Part shown: piece by piece, positions 59,645 to 64,000 of the stretch | How the letters are laid out: every line of letters starts with the position of its first letter | Numbering within the stretch: the stretch's first letter is position 1 | Assembly: GCA_052173655.1 (NCBI GenBank) | Contig: JBQMYD010000001.1 | Location: forward strand, 62,001-126,000 | Source: RGIG9060 sp052173655 | Lineage (GTDB): Bacteria; Spirochaetota; Spirochaetia; Treponematales; Treponemataceae | Direction of reading: 5' to 3' | Length of the DNA: 64,000 nt | Position numbers and translations under genes: made by a program | Notes under the pieces: generated by a model | Seen by the model: the letters and a program-made list of their open reading frames with translations, nothing else | What the model was told of the DNA's origin: nothing | Databases searched by the model: none

Positions 59645-62218
59645 TTACACATTAACTATAGAACTTTTTAAAACTTTAACGGCATTTGTAACCTCGTTTG
59701 AAGCCAAATTGAAAGGAGAGCCTGCAATAAGCATTGCTTCTGCTTCGGCAAATTTTCTTTCATTAATTTTTAATGCTATTTTTCCGGCTTCAGTATGGAA
59801 TAGTGCGTGTTTTTCCAAACATTTAATATAAGTTTGAGAGTTTTTATAAGTGTCTTTTGCTTTTCCGTGAAGCCATTTGCCGAATTCACAAGCACAATCG
59901 CTTGAAATGTTTTTTACATCAAGTTGCTCTTGGTTGGAAATTGCAGAACGCAGTTTTACTTTCCATTGGATATGACTTCTTACAGCTTTGTTTAAGTCTA
60001 TTCCAATATCTAAAGCCTGATCTTGTTCATCGGACTGTTTTGTATCATCAGTTAATTTGAATTTATTAACTTCTGCTGTCAAATTTTCTATGTTAGTTTT
60101 GTTCCTGTAAGAGATTGTGCTAACTTCTTCTACAGCGTTACTGATTTGAATTGCACCTGCCGACATTTCATTCATGCTTTCGGTTATATTGCGTGTTAAT
60201 TCATCAAGTCTATGCATTTCTTCTGCAATCTGCTCTCCACCTTGTAACATTTCTTCCGAACCGTTTTTTACTTTGCTGGTTATATCATTGATGTTTTTTA
60301 TTGCAGATAAAACTTCTTTACTGCCACTGTCTTGTTCTCGCATTGCTCTCATCAAACTTTCACTTACAGCTTTTACCTGCTCTGAAAGCATAAAAATAAC
60401 GTTAAATTTTTCTTCTACAGTTTTTGACGAGTTTGACAAAGTTTCTATTTCGGTTCCTAAAGTCTTCAAGGTTGCAGTAATTGTCTTACCTTGTGTTGCA
60501 GAATCTTCTGCAAGTTTACGAATTTCATCTGCAACAACTGCAAACCCTTTTCCTGCATCTCCTGCATGTGCCGCTTCAATTGCCGCATTCATGGCAAGTA
60601 AGTTGGTCTGCGAAGCGATGTGTTGAATTACACTGCTTGCTTCCATCAAACTTCCCGATTCCTCTGCAATTTTTTGCGTAATCGTGTTTGAGCTTAAAAG
60701 TGTGTTTTTTCCAACTTCTGTAGCGGATGCAAGGCTTTTTATAGACTCGTTTGAAGTTTCCAGTGTCTGTGTTATGGAAGCGATATTCGCAACCATTTCT
60801 TCGATTGAAGCCGAAGATTGTGTTACGCTTGCTGCTTGACTTTCGATATTTGCATTAAGAAGTTTTATCGTTTTGATGATTTCTTCCATAGTTGCCGCTG
60901 TTTCCGTAACACTTGCAGATTGATTTACTGTTTCTTCTTTTACGCTTTCAACATTGCCGGTTATTTGCTTTATTGCACTTGCAGTTTCGTGTATATTTGC
61001 CTCAAGATCTTCTCCTATGGTCAACATAGCGTATGCATTCACATCTATCGTTTTTATAGCAAGGCGTATTTTTTCAACGGTTTGATTGAAATATAAAGAA
61101 AGTTCGGTAACTTCATCGTTTCCGCTTACAGGAAGCCTTACCGTTAAATCTCCATCGCCTTGAGCTATGTCTTTTAAGGCACTAACAACAATTTTCATCG
61201 GTTTTACCATGGCTTTTGATACAAAGTACACTATTACAAGCGAAATAAGTAAAACGATGAGCCCTATTATAATCATTGTAGTTCGTAAAGCGTCTACTGC
61301 TCCCATAAATTGGCTGTATGGAGCTGTAACAATTACCGTCCAACCGGTGCTTTCCATTTTAGCATATGAAGCAATATTATTTACACCTTTAAACGTATAA
61401 GTCCAAATTTCACTTTCATTTGAATCCAGTGCATGTTGTGCAAATGTGCCTATAGGTACAAGTGTCTTATCTGTTTTAGATTCTTCAATCAAGTTAAGTT
61501 TGTCTATTACTGCGTTAGGGTCTTTGTGGGCAAGAGCAATTCCTGTAAAACCTAGTATATAACAATATCCGGTTTCTCCTATTACAATATCGCTTATCTG
61601 TTCGGAAAGCCAAAGTCCATCCAGGTCTACGCCCAATACTCCTATAATGTTTTTATTATCATCGTATACCGGTAAAGAAAAAGTTACCAATAATTTATTG
61701 TCTGCCGTAGTGTCGATATATGGTTCTGAATAACCTCTTTGACCGCTTATTGATTTTTTGAACCACTCTTTGCTGGCGTAGCTATCGCTGGTACCGTCTG
61801 CATGATGCTGGGTACCCTTTGTGTCAACAATGTATAATTCTTCCAAAATGGGGTTGAATTCTACTTCTTCATCAAGGAGAATTGTCTTTTCTCTATAAGA
61901 AATAGATCTGTCACGTATTTTTGGCATACGTGCTATTCCTTCAAGATATTGAAAAAAAGCATCTATTCTTCCGTCAATAATACTTGCCGTATCAGCTGCT
62001 TTGTCTATAAGGTGTGTGTTAACTGTTTCGATTACGGCTTTACGAGCAGTTCGGACAGAAATAATCCCCTGAATAACATTGGAGATAATAATCATTAATC
62101 CAAAAACTAAAACAAGCTTTGCTATTAATGCAAATCTTCCTCTCTTTTTTTTACTGTTTGCTGTAAAATTGTCTGACTTTGTTGCAGGGGATGTAGCAGA
62201 ATACTTTTTTTCTTTCAT
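59645..62218 (-). CDS. Methyl-accepting chemotaxis protein with C-terminal CZB domain
   Basis: An 857-residue chemoreceptor. ATG 62218 is chosen for the AGAGGAG site about 10 nt upstream. After a cytoplasmic ~45-residue start comes a membrane helix (KLVLVFGLMIIISNVIQG), a dCache sensor (EWFKKSISGQRGYSEPYIDTTADNKLLV, PVYDDNKNIIGVLGVDLDG), a second helix (TTMIIIGLIVLLISLVIVYFV), HAMP, and the signalling hairpin IASQTNLLAMNAAIEAAHAGDAGKGFAVVADEIRKLAEDS. The last ~120 residues form a chemoreceptor zinc-binding (CZB) domain: SHIQWKVKL, CACEFGKWLHG and EKHALFHTEAGKIA supply the His/Cys ligands. CZB domains sense zinc or hypochlorous acid in other bacteria. Confidence 0.95.
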   Translation of the reverse strand: MKEKKYSATSPATKSDNFTANSKKKRGRFALIAKLVLVFGLMIIISNVIQGIISVRTARKAVIETVNTHLIDKAADTASIIDGRIDAFFQYLEGIARMPKIRDRSISYREKTILLDEEVEFNPILEELYIVDTKGTQHHADGTSDSYASKEWFKKSISGQRGYSEPYIDTTADNKLLVTFSLPVYDDNKNIIGVLGVDLDGLWLSEQISDIVIGETGYCYILGFTGIALAHKDPNAVIDKLNLIEESKTDKTLVPIGTFAQHALDSNESEIWTYTFKGVNNIASYAKMESTGWTVIVTAPYSQFMGAVDALRTTMIIIGLIVLLISLVIVYFVSKAMVKPMKIVVSALKDIAQGDGDLTVRLPVSGNDEVTELSLYFNQTVEKIRLAIKTIDVNAYAMLTIGEDLEANIHETASAIKQITGNVESVKEETVNQSASVTETAATMEEIIKTIKLLNANIESQAASVTQSSASIEEMVANIASITQTLETSNESIKSLASATEVGKNTLLSSNTITQKIAEESGSLMEASSVIQHIASQTNLLAMNAAIEAAHAGDAGKGFAVVADEIRKLAEDSATQGKTITATLKTLGTEIETLSNSSKTVEEKFNVIFMLSEQVKAVSESLMRAMREQDSGSKEVLSAIKNINDITSKVKNGSEEMLQGGEQIAEEMHRLDELTRNITESMNEMSAGAIQISNAVEEVSTISYRNKTNIENLTAEVNKFKLTDDTKQSDEQDQALDIGIDLNKAVRSHIQWKVKLRSAISNQEQLDVKNISSDCACEFGKWLHGKAKDTYKNSQTYIKCLEKHALFHTEAGKIALKINERKFAEAEAMLIAGSPFNLASNEVTNAVKVLKSSIVNV

Positions 62219-62234
62219 TTGCAAGAAACTCCTC

Positions 62235-62284
62235 TTAACGTATGTTAATCTTGTTTTTTTTAGCCGGTATTTTATTTTACCGGC
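62235..62284 (-). promoter_or_regulatory. Two inverted repeats between the tandem chemoreceptor genes
   Basis: GCCGGTA (62263-62269) and TACCGGC (62278-62284) form a 7-bp GC-rich stem with an 8-nt loop and no T run on either side. Closer to the downstream gene, TTAAC (62235-62239) and GTTAA (62244-62248) form a second inverted repeat next to the ribosome-binding site. Both could affect expression of the second receptor. Confidence 0.45.
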
Positions 62285-62312
62285 CCTTAACATCTTTATT
62301 TATATCAAATTT

Positions 62313-63998
62313 TCAAACCTTAAATTGTCCTACTTCAATAGATAAGTCATCTATTGAAGATTTGTTTTGCTGAGTTATTTCATTTACTTCTTGAACAGCA
62401 TTGTTAATCTGAATTGCACCTGCTGCCATCTCATTCATGCTGTCAGTAATAATTTTTGTAAGTCCGTCCAATTTTCGCATTTCTTCACTTACACTTTCAC
62501 CGCCTCTAAGCATTTCTTCAGAACCGGTTTTTACTTCTCCTGTTACTGTGTTTATGTTACGAATAGCGTTTAAAACTTCTTTACTGCCGATTTCCTGTTC
62601 TCTCATTGCTGATGTAAGTTCGTTACTCATATTTTTAACTTCTTCTGCAATGTTAAAAATTACATTAAATTTTTCTTCAACCGTTTTTGATGAAGCTGAA
62701 AGGCTTTGTATTTCTCCTGATAAGTTTTTGAGCGTAGTCGTTATTGTTTTTCCTTGAGCAGCTGAATCTTCTGCAAGTTTTCTAATTTCATCAGCAACTA
62801 CGGCAAAACCTTTTCCGCTTTCTCCTGCATGTGCTGCCTCGATTGCAGCGTTCATTGCAAGTAAATTTGTTTGAGAAGCTATATTTTGAATAACGGTAGA
62901 GGCTTCCAGCAAACTTCCGGATTCTTCGGCAATTTTTTGTGTAACATTATTTGATGTAATAATGGTATTTTTTCCGTCTCCTGTTGCTATTGCCAAGTCT
63001 TTTATTACTTCATATGTTTTTGCAAGCGTATTTCCTATAGAATCAATATTTGCTACCATTTCTTCTACAGATGAAGAAGATTGAGATACACTCCCTGCCT
63101 GTATATCTATGCTATTGCTAAGTTTTTTTATTGTATTTAAAATTTCTTCGATTGCAAAAGCTGTTTTGTTAATACTTTCTGCTTGGATTTCAGCTTTTTG
63201 CTTTACTTCTTCAATATTTGAGCTTATCTGCTGAACAGTGCTTGCAGTTTCTCCCATGCTATGAGAAAGTTCGGTACCGACTTCTTTCATCTTATTGCTG
63301 CTTATTCCAACTTTTTTTATAGCTTCACCTATTTTCTCTATAACGCTGTTAAAATGCTTGGCAATTTGTCCTATTTCATCATTTCCGCTCTCTTGTAAAC
63401 GAACTGTCAAATCTCCTTCTATTATCGAAGGCATAGCGACATTGAATTTATTGAGGAGTTTTACGAATTTCTGTGATATTAAATAAGCTGTAGGAATTGA
63501 AGCTGCAATAATAAAAATAATTACAAAAATAATTCTGAATAAAATACCTTTTCCAAAAGCATTATATTCGTTTCTGCTGATTACAAAAATATAAGTCCAG
63601 CCTAAATCTTTATTGGATGATTTTACCTGTTTTGTAATGCACATTTCCGAATTTATTTTATGCAAAGTATTTTTATTTTCCTGTGAATCAAGAATTTTAT
63701 TATAGTGTCCCTCTAAATCATTAACATTCTTTCCTACTTTGCTAGGATCTTTTGTATGAGCGATTACAGCTCCTTTTTTGTCTACTATAATTATATATCC
63801 GGTTTTACCTATTTCTTTTTTTTCGGCAATACTTTTTAAGTAAGAAAGGTCAACTGAAGTTGAAAGAACTCCACAAAATTTTTTTTCCGTATTTATAATT
63901 TTATCGGTAACTTCAACTGTAATTTCGTTTTCAGAAGAAACATACAAGTCAGAAAATACTTGATTTTTTTCACTTAAAGCACAGTTTTTGTACCAACT
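62313..63998 (-). CDS. Methyl-accepting chemotaxis protein (5' end outside window)
   Basis: The frame is open to the right edge, so the start and first membrane helix are missing. The visible 561 residues begin in the end of a dCache sensor (SWYKN, GVLSTSVDLSYLKSIAEKKEIGKTGYIIIVDKKGAVIAHT). A membrane helix (IIFVIIFIIAASIPTAYLI), HAMP (VAMPSIIEGDLTVRLQESGNDEIGQIA) and the signalling hairpin IASQTNLLAMNAAIEAAHAGESGKGFAVVADEIRKLAEDS follow. It ends without a CZB domain. It is 94 nt upstream of a related receptor in the same direction, a tandem paralogue pair. Confidence 0.94.
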   Translation of the reverse strand, partial: SWYKNCALSEKNQVFSDLYVSSENEITVEVTDKIINTEKKFCGVLSTSVDLSYLKSIAEKKEIGKTGYIIIVDKKGAVIAHTKDPSKVGKNVNDLEGHYNKILDSQENKNTLHKINSEMCITKQVKSSNKDLGWTYIFVISRNEYNAFGKGILFRIIFVIIFIIAASIPTAYLISQKFVKLLNKFNVAMPSIIEGDLTVRLQESGNDEIGQIAKHFNSVIEKIGEAIKKVGISSNKMKEVGTELSHSMGETASTVQQISSNIEEVKQKAEIQAESINKTAFAIEEILNTIKKLSNSIDIQAGSVSQSSSSVEEMVANIDSIGNTLAKTYEVIKDLAIATGDGKNTIITSNNVTQKIAEESGSLLEASTVIQNIASQTNLLAMNAAIEAAHAGESGKGFAVVADEIRKLAEDSAAQGKTITTTLKNLSGEIQSLSASSKTVEEKFNVIFNIAEEVKNMSNELTSAMREQEIGSKEVLNAIRNINTVTGEVKTGSEEMLRGGESVSEEMRKLDGLTKIITDSMNEMAAGAIQINNAVQEVNEITQQNKSSIDDLSIEVGQFKV

Positions 63999-64000
63999 TC

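Noticed and set aside
1..64000. CRISPR arrays, insertion sequences, toxin-antitoxin or restriction systems
   Set aside because: I found no regularly spaced direct repeats, transposase motifs with terminal repeats, or recognisable defence genes on either strand.

Overview
The window is AT-rich chromosomal DNA from a spirochaete of the Treponema type. The evidence is conserved gene order: topA-xer-hslVU-flgBC-fliEFGHIJ, tamB-bamA-skp-mutS, and rpsB-tsf-frr-uppS-cdsA-dxr-rseP with neighbours, all of which I know from treponemes. Other signs are short spirochaetal lipoboxes, several methyl-accepting chemotaxis proteins and a flagellar basal-body operon. aroB (chorismate pathway) and dapB (lysine/diaminopimelate pathway) are present, so this is not the strongly reduced Treponema pallidum. 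I do not assign a species.

Layout. Bases 1-10495 (+ strand) hold the end of topA, a Xer recombinase, hslV and hslU, a terminator-like hairpin, then nine flagellar MS-ring/export genes. Bases 10492-12411 (-) encode an RNB-domain exoribonuclease whose stop codon overlaps that of fliJ. Bases 12518-15543 (+) are dapB, miaA and a glycosyltransferase-like gene. Bases 15540-19166 carry a small unknown protein, a TatD hydrolase, a lipoprotein and an oversized signal peptidase I. Bases 19209-21726 (-) carry tRNA-Leu(GAG), aroB, a secreted unknown and tmk. Bases 21781-32390 (+) are the outer-membrane biogenesis block tamB-bamA-skp followed by mutS and a zinc-ribbon protein. Bases 32422-34153 (-) carry tRNA-Leu(CAG), a degenerate receiver-like protein and a secreted unknown. 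Bases 34189-38917 (+) are mfd, a cytidylate-kinase-like gene and lspA. Bases 38998-41828 (-) are a metal-binding HMA protein, rlmN, a TPR protein and a small partner. Bases 42058-42891 (+) are an isolated LCM-type methyltransferase, followed by rsmD (-). A chemoreceptor gene (43721-45830, +) has an apparent one-base frameshift in a T8 run. Bases 45960-49074 (+) are the rpsF-ssb-rpsR-rplI-dnaB operon. Bases 49056-57491 (-) are rpsB, tsf, frr, uppS, cdsA, dxr, rseP and a beta-propeller protein. Bases 57616-63998 (-) are maf, a HEAT-repeat protein, a lipoprotein and two tandem chemoreceptors, the last cut by the window edge.

Themes. Much of the window serves the cell envelope: lipoprotein and signal-peptide processing (lepB, lspA, rseP), outer-membrane assembly (tamB, bamA, skp), isoprenoid and phospholipid supply (dxr, uppS, cdsA), motility and chemotaxis. 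At several genes a good -10 hexamer lies only 5-7 nt before the start codon with no Shine-Dalgarno sequence, which predicts leaderless mRNAs. Two nucleotide kinases lack the usual Walker A lysine. I saw no CRISPR array, insertion sequence, prophage or clear biosynthetic or defence island. The most novel-looking items are the leaderless promoters, the T8 frameshift, the CodW-like HslV N-terminus, the degenerate receiver/PilZ-like protein and the structured rpsR-rplI spacer.
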